Shown here: piece by piece, positions 35,051 through 44,191 of the stretch
How positions within the stretch are numbered: position 1 is the stretch's first letter
Layout of the letters: each line of letters begins with the position of its first letter
Origin: JBCCQL01 sp039414355
GTDB lineage: Bacteria; Planctomycetota; Planctomycetia; Pirellulales; Lacipirellulaceae
Direction: 5' to 3'
Assembly: GCA_039414355.1 (NCBI GenBank)
Contig: JBCDJN010000005.1
Coordinates: 1-64,000 of the forward strand
Length of the DNA: 64,000 nt
Notes under the pieces: model-generated
Told to the model about the DNA's origin: nothing
Databases searched by the model: none
What the model saw: only the letters and a program-made list of their open reading frames with translations
Position numbers and translations under genes: made by a program

Positions 35051-36337
35051 TTGCCCGCAACTCACACCGCCACCGGCGCCCTGCTGCCTGAGGCGATCCG
35101 GGACGACTTCCCGATCCTCCGCGAGACGACCGACGGCGGCCAGCCGATTGCCTTCCTCGACTCGGCGGCCAGCAGCCAGCGGCCGCGGCAGGTGATCGAC
35201 GCCGTCGCCCACTGCTACGAGCACGACTACGCCAACGTCCACCGCGGCATCCACACGCTCAGCGAACGGGCAACCGACGCCTACGAGCTGGCTCGCCGCA
35301 AGGTGCAGGATTTCATCGGGGCGAAGCACCCGCACGAAGTGATCTTCACCGGCGGAACCACGGCCGGCATCAACGCCGTGGCGTCTAGCTGGGGCGGCGC
35401 CAACGTTGGCCCGGGTGACGAACTGCTGCTCAACGAGATGGAGCACCACTCCAACCTGGTGCCCTGGTTCCAGCTCGCCGAGCGGACCGGCGCCGTGATC
35501 AAGCACATCCCGTTGACCGCTGATGGCCGGCTGGACATGGCTCGCCTCGGCGAGGTGCTGACCGATCGCACGAAGCTGGTGGCAGTGACGGCGGTTTCGA
35601 ACGTGCTCGGCACCATTAACCCGGTCACCGAGCTGACGCGGCAAGCCCACGCGGCGGGCGCCGTGGTGCTGGTCGACGCGGCGCAGAGCGTTCCGCACGC
35701 AAGGACCGACGTTGGGGAGCTCGACTGCGACTTCTTAGTGTTCAGCGCCCACAAGATGTGCGGACCGTCCGGCGTCGGCGTGCTGTACGGCAAGGAGGCG
35801 TTGCTGGACGCCATGCCGCCGTTCCTGGGCGGCGGCAGCATGATCAACCGCGTTTACGCCGACCGGTTCACGCCCGCCGAGCTCCCGGCCAAGTTCGAAG
35901 CGGGCACGCCGCCAATCGCACAGGCGGTCGGCCTCGGCGCGGCGGTTGATTACTTGCAGGCGATCGGACTCGACCGGATCGCCGCCCACGAGCATGCCCT
36001 GCTTGAGCAAGCCTGGAACGCCCTTTCGGAACAGGAAGGCGTGCAGCTGCTGGGGCCGGAGCCGCAGCATCGGGCCGGGCTGGTTTCCTTTGTGCTCGAC
36101 CGGCCGCACGCCCACGACATCGCCCAACTCTTTGATCGCGAAGGGCTAGCGGTGCGGGCCGGCCATCACTGCACCCAGCCGCTGCACGACCGGCTGGGCA
36201 TCACTGCCAGCACGCGGGCCAGCTTCTACCTCTACACCACGCCCGCTGAAGTCGACCTGCTCATTGAGTCGATACGGAGCGTGCGCGAGCGGTTTCGCCC
36301 CACCGGTCGCCGGCGCCGTCGGCGAGCCGAGGGCTAG
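35051..36337 (+). CDS. sufS: SufS-type cysteine desulfurase
   Basis: The protein has 428 residues. TTG 35051 is taken as start because no ATG or GTG precedes the conserved AIRDDFPILRE block; it has only a weak AGAAGAG upstream. The PLP lysine is in FLVFSAHKMCGPSGVG and the catalytic Cys in VRAGHHCTQPLHDRLG. The enzyme releases sulfur from cysteine as an enzyme persulfide for Fe-S clusters, with SufU as acceptor; sufU lies immediately upstream. The C-terminus ends in an Arg-rich tail (GRRRRRRAEG) that is beyond the usual fold. Confidence 0.92.
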   Translation: MPATHTATGALLPEAIRDDFPILRETTDGGQPIAFLDSAASSQRPRQVIDAVAHCYEHDYANVHRGIHTLSERATDAYELARRKVQDFIGAKHPHEVIFTGGTTAGINAVASSWGGANVGPGDELLLNEMEHHSNLVPWFQLAERTGAVIKHIPLTADGRLDMARLGEVLTDRTKLVAVTAVSNVLGTINPVTELTRQAHAAGAVVLVDAAQSVPHARTDVGELDCDFLVFSAHKMCGPSGVGVLYGKEALLDAMPPFLGGGSMINRVYADRFTPAELPAKFEAGTPPIAQAVGLGAAVDYLQAIGLDRIAAHEHALLEQAWNALSEQEGVQLLGPEPQHRAGLVSFVLDRPHAHDIAQLFDREGLAVRAGHHCTQPLHDRLGITASTRASFYLYTTPAEVDLLIESIRSVRERFRPTGRRRRRRAEG

Positions 36338-36392
36338 CGTACCGGTCGCTGTGGGGCCGCCAACTCCCGTCGTGGGGCGACCTGCACCGGCG

Positions 36393-36421
36393 TTGTGGCG
36401 TCATTTGTCACGCGTTATAAT
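36393..36421 (+). promoter_or_regulatory. Strong sigma70-type promoter for the FabZ-ACP-FabZ-KAS unit
   Basis: TTGTGG (36393-36398) and a perfect TATAAT (36416-36421) are separated by the ideal 17 nt. It lies 110 nt before the first gene's ATG, leaving a leader of about 104 nt with no clear structure. It is the best promoter seen in the window. Confidence 0.75.
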
Positions 36422-36531
36422 CCGCCGCTCGCAAAATCCCTAAGCTGTGCAATTTCGCCAGGCCGATCCTTCGGCGAGCTGCTGGGAAGCGACGAACCAC
36501 GCCCTTCCTGCTGCCGCCCAGGTACCCGTCC

Positions 36532-37050
36532 ATGCGATTCTGGTTGCTCGATGCGATCGAAGAGGTCGAGCCGGATCAGCGTCTGCTGGCGGTGAAGAAC
36601 GTGTCGTACAGCGAGGAGTATCTGCAGGACCACTTCCCGGAGTTCCCGGTGCTGCCCGGCGTCTTCATGCTAGAAGCGGCGACGCAGGCGGCGGCCTGGC
36701 TGCTGAGGCTCACCGACAACTACGCGGACACGGTGATCGCCCTGAAGGAAGCCAAGAACATCAAGTACGCCGACTTCGTGCCACCCGGCAGGCAGCTACG
36801 AGTTGAGGTGACGCAGACCAAGAAAGAGCCCGGCACGGCGTCGTTCAAGGTGCAGGGCACGATCGGCGAGAAGAACTCTTTGACCGGGCGGATCGAGCTG
36901 GAACGCTTCAGCCTGGCTGACCGCGACCCTGAGCTGGCCGAGACCGACGCCCGCATGCGATCCTACTTCCGCAAGTGGGAGTCGGCGATCCTGCGGCCCG
37001 GCGTCTTCGCCGCCGACCTGGCGGCGCCAGCAACCCCCAACCCGGCCTAA
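36532..37050 (+). CDS. FabZ-like 3-hydroxyacyl-ACP dehydratase (first copy)
   Basis: The protein has 172 residues, a single hot-dog domain with the dehydratase signature DHFPEFPVLPGVFMLEA; the catalytic pair is His 34 and Glu 48. FabZ removes water from (3R)-hydroxyacyl-ACP. The C-terminal 40 residues (after RIELERFSLADRD) are an extension beyond the standard fold. It opens a four-gene set with ACP, a second FabZ-like protein and a ketoacyl synthase, and is preceded by the promoter at 36393. Housekeeping fabZ usually sits with lpxC/lpxA, so this is probably a separate acyl system. Confidence 0.88.
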   Translation: MRFWLLDAIEEVEPDQRLLAVKNVSYSEEYLQDHFPEFPVLPGVFMLEAATQAAAWLLRLTDNYADTVIALKEAKNIKYADFVPPGRQLRVEVTQTKKEPGTASFKVQGTIGEKNSLTGRIELERFSLADRDPELAETDARMRSYFRKWESAILRPGVFAADLAAPATPNPA

Positions 37051-37137
37051 GCCGGCAGAAGAAACCAAACAACGCCGCCGGCCGACGCCGGCGTATCCCA
37101 CATCGAAGGCCAACTAAACGGAGGCGCCGCGAACGGC

Positions 37138-37521
37138 ATGGCATCGCAAGAAGAGATTTTCTCGAAGGTTCAGGAAGCGCTCGTCGAGGCGCTCGGCGTG
37201 GAAGAAGACGAGGTCACCCCCGAGGCCAAGCTGCAGGGCGACCTCGACGCCGAGAGCATCGACTTCCTGGACATCGTCTTCCGCCTGGAGAAGGCGTTCG
37301 ACATCAAGATCGAGCGGGGCGAGCTCTTCCCGGAAGACATCCTGACCAACACCGAGTACCTGCAGGACGGCAAGCTCACGGCCGAGGGCTTGGAGAAGCT
37401 CAAGGAGCGGATGCCGTTCGCCAACTTGGGTGAGTTCGAGTCGAACCCCGTTGTTCAAAACCTGGGCAAGCAGCTCACGGTTCAGGACATGTGCAGTTTC
37501 GTTGAGCACAAGTTGAAGTAA
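37138..37521 (+). CDS. Acyl carrier protein with C-terminal extension
   Basis: The protein has 127 residues against about 80 for housekeeping AcpP. The prosthetic-group serine is Ser 40 in GDLDAESIDFLDIVFRLEK, so the usual DSLD reads ESID. The remaining helical region ends near 85, after which about 40 residues follow (FANLGEFESNPVVQNLGKQL and a short helix). The substrate-carrying role follows from the fold; its partners should be the flanking FabZ-like and KAS enzymes. An apparent GGAGG element (37121-37125) lies about 12 nt upstream of the ATG. Confidence 0.9.
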   Translation: MASQEEIFSKVQEALVEALGVEEDEVTPEAKLQGDLDAESIDFLDIVFRLEKAFDIKIERGELFPEDILTNTEYLQDGKLTAEGLEKLKERMPFANLGEFESNPVVQNLGKQLTVQDMCSFVEHKLK

Positions 37522-37600
37522 GGAGCGAGTCGGCGCGGGGCGACAGGCGGATGGCAGGCTGTGTTCCTGTCCGCTGCCGAATGCCTGCCGCCCACTTCCT

Positions 37601-38149
37601 ATGCGCTGGTTCTGGGTCGATCGATTCACCGAGTACGTCGCCGGCAGTCACGCCGTGGCCGACAAGGGCGTGGCGTTGTCGGACGAGTTCCTGCACGACC
37701 ATTGGCTCGGCTACCCGGTTATGCCCAACTCGCTCATCGCGGAGGGCATGGCGCAGACCGCCGGCCTGTTGGTGAGCGAGCTGTACGGCTTTAAAGAGCT
37801 GGTGGTGCTCGCCAAGTTCACGCGGCTCTCGTTCGATGGCCCGCTCCTGCCCGGCCAGTGCATCACTTACCGGGCGGAGATCGGCCACCGCAAGGAGATC
37901 GGCGCCCAGGCGAGTGTGACTGGCGTGATCCGCAAGCCGGATGGTTCGGAGCATCAGCAGGCGCTCGCCGAGATCTTCTTCGCCCGCTTGGCCAATGACA
38001 GCGCCCCGGATAAGGGCCTGCCCGCCAAGCTCTTCGACCCCGACGACCTCTGCCACTGGCTGCACGTTACCGGCGTCTTCCGCGTTGGCGTCAAGGCGGA
38101 CGGCAGCCGCATGCAGCCCGCCGACTACGGCCTGCCTGTTTACGGCTGA
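37601..38149 (+). CDS. FabZ-like 3-hydroxyacyl-ACP dehydratase (second copy)
   Basis: The protein has 182 residues. The dehydratase motif reads HDHWLGYPVMPNSLIAEGMAQTAG, with catalytic His 34 and Glu 48 at the same positions as in the first copy, but PN replaces the usual PG. Sequence similarity to the first copy is low outside the motif, so this is not a recent duplication; the two may act on different chain lengths or form a heteromer. The C-terminal part (HWLHVTGVFRVGVKADG) is an extension. It follows the ACP gene by 79 nt. Confidence 0.86.
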   Translation: MRWFWVDRFTEYVAGSHAVADKGVALSDEFLHDHWLGYPVMPNSLIAEGMAQTAGLLVSELYGFKELVVLAKFTRLSFDGPLLPGQCITYRAEIGHRKEIGAQASVTGVIRKPDGSEHQQALAEIFFARLANDSAPDKGLPAKLFDPDDLCHWLHVTGVFRVGVKADGSRMQPADYGLPVYG

Positions 38150-38257
38150 CGCTCGGCGAGCGGTTCCTCTGGCGGGCGGCGAGCGATCATTGGTACGCTG
38201 AGACGCGTCGTTGGCGAGGCTTCGAGACACCCACCACTCGTAGGCGGTCATCAAGCG

Positions 38258-39541
38258 ATGAAGAACCGAGTTGTCATCACCGGGCTAGGCTGCGTCACGC
38301 CGCTCGGCGCCACGGTTGAGAGCCTGTGGGCGAACCTCCGCGAGGGGAAGAGCGGCGTCGGCCCCACCACGTTGTTCGACGCCGATAACTTCCCGACGCA
38401 CATTGCCGCGGAGGTGAAGGACTGGTCGGTCGCCGAAGTTGGCGAGGACCCCGACTTCTGGGCCGCCAAGGGCAGGCACACCCGGTTCGCCGTGGGCGCC
38501 GCCAAGCAGGCGCTCGCCGACGCAGGGCTGAGCGACGGCGGCGTTGAGGACCCAACACGCTTTGGCGTTTATCTTGGCGCGGGCGAGGGGCAGCAGGACT
38601 TCCACGCCTTCAGCGAGATGATGGTCGCCGCGGTCAAGGACGGCGACTTCGACCTTCGGACCTTCATGCAAGAAGGCCTCAGGCGGCTCGACACCGAGGC
38701 GGAGCTTGAGCAAGAGCCCAACATGCCCGTGGCGTACGTCGCCGCGGTGGCCGGCGCTCAGGGCCCCAACCTCAACTGCCTCACCGCCTGCGCCGCCAGC
38801 AGCCAGGCCATCGGCGAGGCGACCGAGATCATCCGCCGTGGCGACGCCGACGTGATGCTCTCCGGCGGCGCCCACAGCATGATCCACCCGTTTGGCGTGA
38901 CCGGCTTCAACCTGTTGACGGCCCTGAGCGAGCGGAACGACGAGCCGCACCGAGCCAGCCGACCCTTCGACCTCCATCGCGACGGCTTTGTGCTGGGCGA
39001 GGGCGCCGCGATGCTCATGCTCGAGGAGTACGAGCACGCCCGCCGCCGCGGCGCGCCGATCTACGGCGAGCTGCTCGGCTACGGCGCCACGGCGGACGCC
39101 TTCCGCATCACCGACACCCACCCGGAGGGACGCGGCGCCACGAGCTGCATCAAGATGGCGCTCGCCGACGCGGAGCTCAACCCGGAAGACATCCACTACG
39201 TCAACGCCCACGGCACCAGCACAGCGGTGAACGACAAGGTGGAGACGCTCGCGCTCAAGCAGGGCCTGGGCGAGGAGGCGGCGCGGAAGCTGCCGGTATC
39301 AAGCACCAAGAGCATGATGGGACACCTGATCGCCGCCGCCGGCGCCACCGAGGCGATCATCAGCCTGATGGCGATGCGTGACGGGGTCGCCCCGCCCACG
39401 ATCAACTACGAAACGCCCGATCCCAACTGCGACCTGGACTACGTTCCGAACGAGGCGCGGGACACGCCCATCAAAACGGTGCTGAGCAACAGCTTCGGCT
39501 TCGGCGGGCAGAACGTGACGCTGATTCTGGGATCGGCTTGA
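38258..39541 (+). CDS. Beta-ketoacyl-ACP synthase, KAS II (FabF)-like
   Basis: The protein has 427 residues. The condensing-enzyme triad is intact: Cys 178 in LTACAASS, His 318 in NAHGTST and His 356 in MGHLIAAAGATEA. It condenses malonyl-ACP with an acyl-enzyme. An insertion of about 20 residues at 120-150 (MMVAAVKDGDFDLRTFMQEG) is unlike E. coli FabF and recalls FabF-like paralogues in specialised acyl clusters. It closes the set FabZ-ACP-FabZ-KAS; no ketoreductase or enoyl reductase is included, so these must come from elsewhere. It is convergent with the membrane polymerase gene. Confidence 0.92.
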   Translation: MKNRVVITGLGCVTPLGATVESLWANLREGKSGVGPTTLFDADNFPTHIAAEVKDWSVAEVGEDPDFWAAKGRHTRFAVGAAKQALADAGLSDGGVEDPTRFGVYLGAGEGQQDFHAFSEMMVAAVKDGDFDLRTFMQEGLRRLDTEAELEQEPNMPVAYVAAVAGAQGPNLNCLTACAASSQAIGEATEIIRRGDADVMLSGGAHSMIHPFGVTGFNLLTALSERNDEPHRASRPFDLHRDGFVLGEGAAMLMLEEYEHARRRGAPIYGELLGYGATADAFRITDTHPEGRGATSCIKMALADAELNPEDIHYVNAHGTSTAVNDKVETLALKQGLGEEAARKLPVSSTKSMMGHLIAAAGATEAIISLMAMRDGVAPPTINYETPDPNCDLDYVPNEARDTPIKTVLSNSFGFGGQNVTLILGSA

Positions 39542-39569
39542 TCCGCGCGTCCGGCTTGGCGCCGGTCGG

Positions 39570-40937
39570 CTAGCCGCCTCCGGCCCTGCCCTGCACGTTG
39601 GTGGGGGGCGTGGGCGCCGGGATCCACTGCCAGTAGATCATCCGCTGCTCGACCGGCTTGCCGACAAACTTGCGGACCATCCACAGCGTCACGTAGATGG
39701 CGACGAACGTCACCACCGCGTTGTTGGTGAGGTTGGCCAGGTCGCCACGGGCGAGGCCCGGCATGTGGCCCACCACGCTGCTCGCAGCGGCGATCATGAA
39801 GGGGTTGTCGCGGTTCTCGGTGACGATCAGGTCAAAGAACCGGCAGAACCCTCCGTAGAAAATGGCGTACAGCACCAGCGCATAGAGCCCTCCCTCGGCA
39901 GCGGCGTAGCCAATCACACCCGGCGGCAGGGTGATCCTCGAGTGGTTCACTCCGTCGATATTCGCGATCTTGGCGAGCTGGTTTGCCAGCGGCTCCGGCT
40001 TCTCCGGCCAGATGCTCCGCGGGATCACCTGCAGCACCATCTGGCGCAGCGACAGGATGTGCTGCTGATCAACCTTCTTCGGGTAGGCCTCGATGCACCA
40101 CAGCGTGGCCTCGCCGCAGAGCTGGCCATCGAAGATGGCCGCAGCGTGCTCAAGCGTGCGTTTGGAAGAGACCATCTCTTGAACGACCTGCGTGAAGGTC
40201 ATCTCGCCAATACGGCCTCGCACCGCGGTGAACGAGGAGACGATCAGCAGAGCGGCGAGGCTGAGTGGCGCGAGCCAGAGCAGCAGCGTCTTCGGCTTAA
40301 GCCGGTTGCCCAGGCTGAAGTAGATGCCCCACATCAGCCCCAGACAGACGCCGACCAGCGGCCGACGCCCGTAGCTGCGGTCCAGGGCCAATCCCACGGC
40401 GGCGATGAAGATGACCGCGCTTCCCACAAGGACCAAGATGTTGGAGTAACGCCGGGCGACGACCCAGCCGACGAACACGCACGAAACGGCCGCCAGCCCC
40501 ACGCCCGTGTGGAAGGCGATGGAGCGGATGTACGGGATAAACTGCGCGAGCCGCATCCCCAAGCCGAGCATCACCAGCGTGAAGCCGACGATCAGTAGCG
40601 AAGCGTCCGTAGCGGTTGTGTTCTTCGTTTTGAGCCAGCCGGCGACGCCGCGCCACGGGCCCGGGAACCGGTAGGCGAGGAAGTAGACAACCAGGAACAC
40701 CGCGGCGTAGCCGACGGCGATGAGGCCGGCGGCGTCGATGTCCTTGACCTGGAACTTGACGGTCGAGTCCCGCATCAAGACGCCCGCGGGGCTGAACAAC
40801 TGGTAGACGATGAAGCCCGCCAGGTAGATGTTGCGGGCGCTGAAGAGCTCGACCGAACGACTCAGTCCCTGCGCGATCACCACGACCGCTACGACCGCCG
40901 CCATCGCATAGAGCAGAAAGGCGTAGAGTTCGGCCAT
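39570..40937 (-). CDS. O-antigen-polymerase-like membrane protein
   Basis: The protein has 455 residues with ten to twelve membrane segments (first at 5-25). A long polar loop at about 230-335 contains PRSIWPEKPEPLANQLAKIAN, followed by ITLPPGVIGYAAAEGG, the pattern seen in Wzy-type oligosaccharide polymerases and the related O-antigen ligase superfamily. The sequence family is variable, so the call rests on topology and that loop. It would join lipid-linked oligosaccharides at the periplasmic face. It belongs with the sulfotransferase, acyltransferase and glycosyltransferase genes that follow. Confidence 0.72.
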   Translation of the reverse strand: MAELYAFLLYAMAAVVAVVVIAQGLSRSVELFSARNIYLAGFIVYQLFSPAGVLMRDSTVKFQVKDIDAAGLIAVGYAAVFLVVYFLAYRFPGPWRGVAGWLKTKNTTATDASLLIVGFTLVMLGLGMRLAQFIPYIRSIAFHTGVGLAAVSCVFVGWVVARRYSNILVLVGSAVIFIAAVGLALDRSYGRRPLVGVCLGLMWGIYFSLGNRLKPKTLLLWLAPLSLAALLIVSSFTAVRGRIGEMTFTQVVQEMVSSKRTLEHAAAIFDGQLCGEATLWCIEAYPKKVDQQHILSLRQMVLQVIPRSIWPEKPEPLANQLAKIANIDGVNHSRITLPPGVIGYAAAEGGLYALVLYAIFYGGFCRFFDLIVTENRDNPFMIAAASSVVGHMPGLARGDLANLTNNAVVTFVAIYVTLWMVRKFVGKPVEQRMIYWQWIPAPTPPTNVQGRAGGG

Positions 40938-41058
40938 TGCAGCGGTGCGGGCGGGGGGAGCCGGTGGGAGGCGGCGACGGGGAGCCGACGCTCGACGGTT
41001 GGCGATGGGGGGGGAGTCTGGGTCTAGAAGCTTACGTCACCAGGGCGGGCCGGAAACC

Positions 41059-41952
41059 TCAGTCAGACACGGTTTCTGGAGGGGGCGCCAGGCTGGCTAA
41101 TTCGGGCCACAGCGGCTCCGCGCCGAGCATCTCCGCCAGTTCCGCGGCGTCCGGGGCCAGCTGCTCGCGGAGCCAATCAAGCGTTTCATCCTTCGGTTTC
41201 AGCCCGGAGGGGTCGGTCTTGGGCAGCAGCAGCTTAAAAAGCCGCAAACGCAGACCAACCGGCAGATTCGGACGGATCAACCGGCGGTAGACCTTGCTGT
41301 TGTAGATCGCGTCCCACAGCGCATTGCGGCGGGGTTTGTTCTTCGACTGATTATACGCCTTGGCGGGAATGCCGCTCGCGGTTTGCAGCTCGACCCCGGC
41401 AAACTCAGCGAGCTCGGAGAGCACCTCCTCTTGGTTGGCGACGAATCGCTCGAAGGTGACAACACGGACCCGCTCGCGGCCGAGCGCCTCCAGCCACGGC
41501 CGGAGCTGCATCGCGTACCGGCTGAAGTTGAGGTAGTTCTCGGAGTTGCGCACCTCGTCGTCGATCTTGTCGCTGGCGCTCCCCGCGACGAACTCATGGC
41601 GGAAGTGGCTCAAAGCCCGCTCGACGGGGTTGCGCACCAGGTAGACCACCCGGAAGCCGTCCGGCAGCACCTTGAGCGCCCGCTCAACCACGGCCGTGTG
41701 CTGCGGCAGCTTGGTGTAGCCGGTCGAGGCGTCGCAGAGCAGCTCGTCCGGTCGGGCGTTGCGGTAGACTCCCGCGTAGCGCGCCTTGCCTTCGGGGGTG
41801 AGGACCTCGTCCTTCGTAAGCCAGTGCGGCTCCTTGTTCTCGGCAAGGTAGACCCGGGTCCGCTCGGCGAGTTGCATGTACAGGGTCGTCGTGCCCGACT
41901 TCATCGCGCCGATGATCAGCAGCTCAGGGAGTCGGTCTGGGTTATCGACCAT
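41059..41952 (-). CDS. Sulfotransferase domain protein
   Basis: The protein has 297 residues from ATG 41952. The PAPS-binding loop is IIGAMKSGTTTLYMQLAE at about residues 12-29, with the second PAPS block VYLVRNPVERALSHFRHEF near 108-126. Such enzymes move a sulfo group from PAPS to a sugar hydroxyl, and in a polysaccharide cluster this would give a sulfated glycan. The start is chosen because sequence further upstream is unrelated and overlaps the next gene; the gene begins 42 nt downstream of the acyltransferase stop, so the two are cotranscribed. Confidence 0.87.
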   Translation of the reverse strand: MVDNPDRLPELLIIGAMKSGTTTLYMQLAERTRVYLAENKEPHWLTKDEVLTPEGKARYAGVYRNARPDELLCDASTGYTKLPQHTAVVERALKVLPDGFRVVYLVRNPVERALSHFRHEFVAGSASDKIDDEVRNSENYLNFSRYAMQLRPWLEALGRERVRVVTFERFVANQEEVLSELAEFAGVELQTASGIPAKAYNQSKNKPRRNALWDAIYNSKVYRRLIRPNLPVGLRLRLFKLLLPKTDPSGLKPKDETLDWLREQLAPDAAELAEMLGAEPLWPELASLAPPPETVSD

Positions 41953-41993
41953 TGAGGGCAGCGAACGAACGAGGGCGAAGGGGGATTGGTTGA

Positions 41994-42734
41994 TTATTGC
42001 CAGCGAGGGGCGCGGTCGGGGAGCTTGTCTTCGGTGAGCGGCGAAGCCTTGGCGGGCATGCCGATCGCCAGGTGTTTGGGGGGAATCGGCTTGGTGACCA
42101 CGGCCCGCGCCGCCACGATGCAGTCGTGGCCCACCACGGCGCCGCGGAGCAAGATGCAGCCGCTGCTCAGTTGTGCCCGGTCGCCAACCAGGCCCGAGCG
42201 GTCCATGTCGTCCTCCCAGATGTGCACCACCTCGGCATGCTGCCGGAGGTAGACCCCGGCGCCGAGCCTCGCCCGGCTGTTGAGCACGATCCCAAGCGGG
42301 TGCGGGACCCACAGCCCAGGGCCGATCCGTGCGCTGCACGGGATCACGCAGTAGTACCAGTGGAAGATGAACTTCTCAACAAGCAAGCACAGCGGACGCA
42401 GCCGGAGCCGATGAAACCACGCCCCGATCCGGTAAGCCAGCATCATGTGGAATCCGGACGAAGTGAGTGCCGTGATCGCCAGGCCGACGTAGTATCGCAG
42501 CCAGGACCGCCCGTAACGGGGCGGGGCGTGGATCAGGAGGTCGGCCCCGATTCCGCCCAGGGTGACCGGCTCGGCGATCTCGATCGTGTCGAACCACTCC
42601 GGCATGCCCTCGGTCGGCGAGGCCGGCTGCGCGGGTGTGAGCGCCGTCGACTCGCCGACAGCCTCGCCGATTGGGGCGGGCGTGGCCTCGGCGGTTTCGG
42701 GGTCGGTAGGCGGCTGCACGGGAATCAACAGCAT
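41994..42734 (-). CDS. Left-handed beta-helix acyltransferase, serine-acetyltransferase-like
   Basis: The protein has 246 residues from ATG 42734. An N-terminal proline/alanine/threonine-rich segment of about 45 residues precedes the fold. The hexapeptide repeats start near ARIGPGLWVPHPLGIVLNSR, with the catalytic His in WVPHPLG, and end with AVVTKPIPPKHLAIGMPAK. Members acetylate serine or sugars with acetyl-CoA. The neighbouring sulfotransferase, polymerase and glycosyltransferases favour a sugar acetyl donor. A hydrophobic segment near 85-105 may attach it to the membrane. Confidence 0.8.
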   Translation of the reverse strand: MLLIPVQPPTDPETAEATPAPIGEAVGESTALTPAQPASPTEGMPEWFDTIEIAEPVTLGGIGADLLIHAPPRYGRSWLRYYVGLAITALTSSGFHMMLAYRIGAWFHRLRLRPLCLLVEKFIFHWYYCVIPCSARIGPGLWVPHPLGIVLNSRARLGAGVYLRQHAEVVHIWEDDMDRSGLVGDRAQLSSGCILLRGAVVGHDCIVAARAVVTKPIPPKHLAIGMPAKASPLTEDKLPDRAPRWQ

Positions 42735-42929
42735 TGCAAGGCGGAGACGGGGCCGCTGGGCAACCAGCCCGGCCCTCGGCAATACCGAGTATAATCGACC
42801 AGGCAAGTCTCCCGCCTCTTGTCGCTTGGCTGCCCTCCGCGCGGCCGACCCGCCCACTACGCAGCCGCCGGCATCGTCGGCACAATCGGCCCTTCTGGCG
42901 TCCCGCTTCGACTAACCACCGCAATCGCC

Positions 42930-44147
42930 TTGGCCGCCCCCGCTTCGCAACCTGATCAGTCCCCGGGCGCCCCGGCGCCCGTGGCCGTGGTGTGCCACAG
43001 CGTGCCCCCGTACCGCCAGCACCTCCACCGCCGCATCGCCGACGAAGAGCCTCGCGTACGCCTGCTAACGATCAACACGCACCACGACGCAACGCGGAAC
43101 TGGCAGCTCCCCGACGCGGAGAAGATTGGACTGGTCGACCTGACCGGCGGCGACACCATGGCTGCCACCCGCGGCCTCCGTGGCTGGTGGCCCGAGTGGA
43201 AGCGGGGGGGGCGGATCATCGAGACGTTGCGCCGCGAGGGCGTCCGAGCCGTTGTGATGAACGGTTACAACGACGCCGGCCGCCGGCGGGCCATCCGGTG
43301 GTGCCGCAAGAATCAGGTGCCGTGCTTTCTCTGGGGCGATGGCAACATCGCTTCCGAGCGGCTCAAGACGGGGCCGGCCCAGGCTCTGAAGAAGTGGCTC
43401 ATCCCGCCAATCGTCCGCCAAGTGACCGGTTGCTTCGCCTGCGGCCGCCTGGGCAAAGAACTCTGGCAGTCCTACGGAGCGCCCGCGGATCGCGTCTTCA
43501 TCTCGCCCTACGAACCCGACTACCGGCTCATTCAAGACCTCGCCGAAGAGCAGATCGACGCGGTCCGTGCTAAGCACGGCCTGCAAGCCAACCGGCGGCG
43601 GCTGGTGTTCTCTGGTCGCCTCACGCAGGTGAAGCGCGTTGACCTGCTCATCGACGCGTTCGTTCGCCTCGCCGACGTTCGGCCCGAGTGGGACCTGCTG
43701 CTTGTTGGCGATGGGGAACTACGCGATGAGCTGCTCGCCGCGGTACCCGAGCGACTCAAGCCGCGAGTGACCTGCACGGGCTTCTTGTCCGATCAGCAGG
43801 AGGTGAGCACGCTGTACCGCGCGAGCGACGTCTTGGTCTTGCCGAGCACGTACGAGCCGTGGGCGCTGGTGATCAACGAAGCCGCGGCCGCCGGGCTGGC
43901 GATGGTAGCGACCGACGTCGTAGGCGCCGCGGCCGAGCTGATTGTCGATGGCAAGAACGGGCGTATTGTTCCGGCTGGCGATGGCGAAGCGCTCCGCGAG
44001 GCCATTGCCGATGTCACCGACCCCGCCAACACCGACCGCATGAAGCAGGCCTCCGCGGAGGTGCTCGCCGACTGGCGCCGCCGCGGTGACCCGGTCGAGG
44101 GTCTTCGCGAGGCTTTGCGATTTGTCGGCGTGCTGCCGACTTCGTAG
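42930..44147 (+). CDS. Family 4 glycosyltransferase
   Basis: The protein has 405 residues if TTG 42930 is the start; TTG 42819 or GTG 42981 are alternatives, and conservation begins around VAVVCHSVPPYRQHLHRR. GT-B fold with the nucleotide-sugar half visible as LVFSGRLTQVKRVDLLIDAF and the donor-site EX7E-type motif in STYEPWALVINEAAAAGLAM. It transfers a sugar from a nucleotide donor to a growing glycan in the cytosol. The gene diverges from the acyltransferase and is the first of the rightward polysaccharide-related genes. Confidence 0.85.
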   Translation: MAAPASQPDQSPGAPAPVAVVCHSVPPYRQHLHRRIADEEPRVRLLTINTHHDATRNWQLPDAEKIGLVDLTGGDTMAATRGLRGWWPEWKRGGRIIETLRREGVRAVVMNGYNDAGRRRAIRWCRKNQVPCFLWGDGNIASERLKTGPAQALKKWLIPPIVRQVTGCFACGRLGKELWQSYGAPADRVFISPYEPDYRLIQDLAEEQIDAVRAKHGLQANRRRLVFSGRLTQVKRVDLLIDAFVRLADVRPEWDLLLVGDGELRDELLAAVPERLKPRVTCTGFLSDQQEVSTLYRASDVLVLPSTYEPWALVINEAAAAGLAMVATDVVGAAAELIVDGKNGRIVPAGDGEALREAIADVTDPANTDRMKQASAEVLADWRRRGDPVEGLREALRFVGVLPTS

Positions 44148-44191
44148 CGAGTTCATTTCACTCAAACCGACAAGCTCCGGAAACCGCCGCC

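Noticed and set aside
42787..42797. TATAAT (42790-42795) between the acyltransferase and the glycosyltransferase
   Set aside because: Good minus-10 match on the + strand but no acceptable minus-35 at 16-18 nt, so it is not reported as a promoter.
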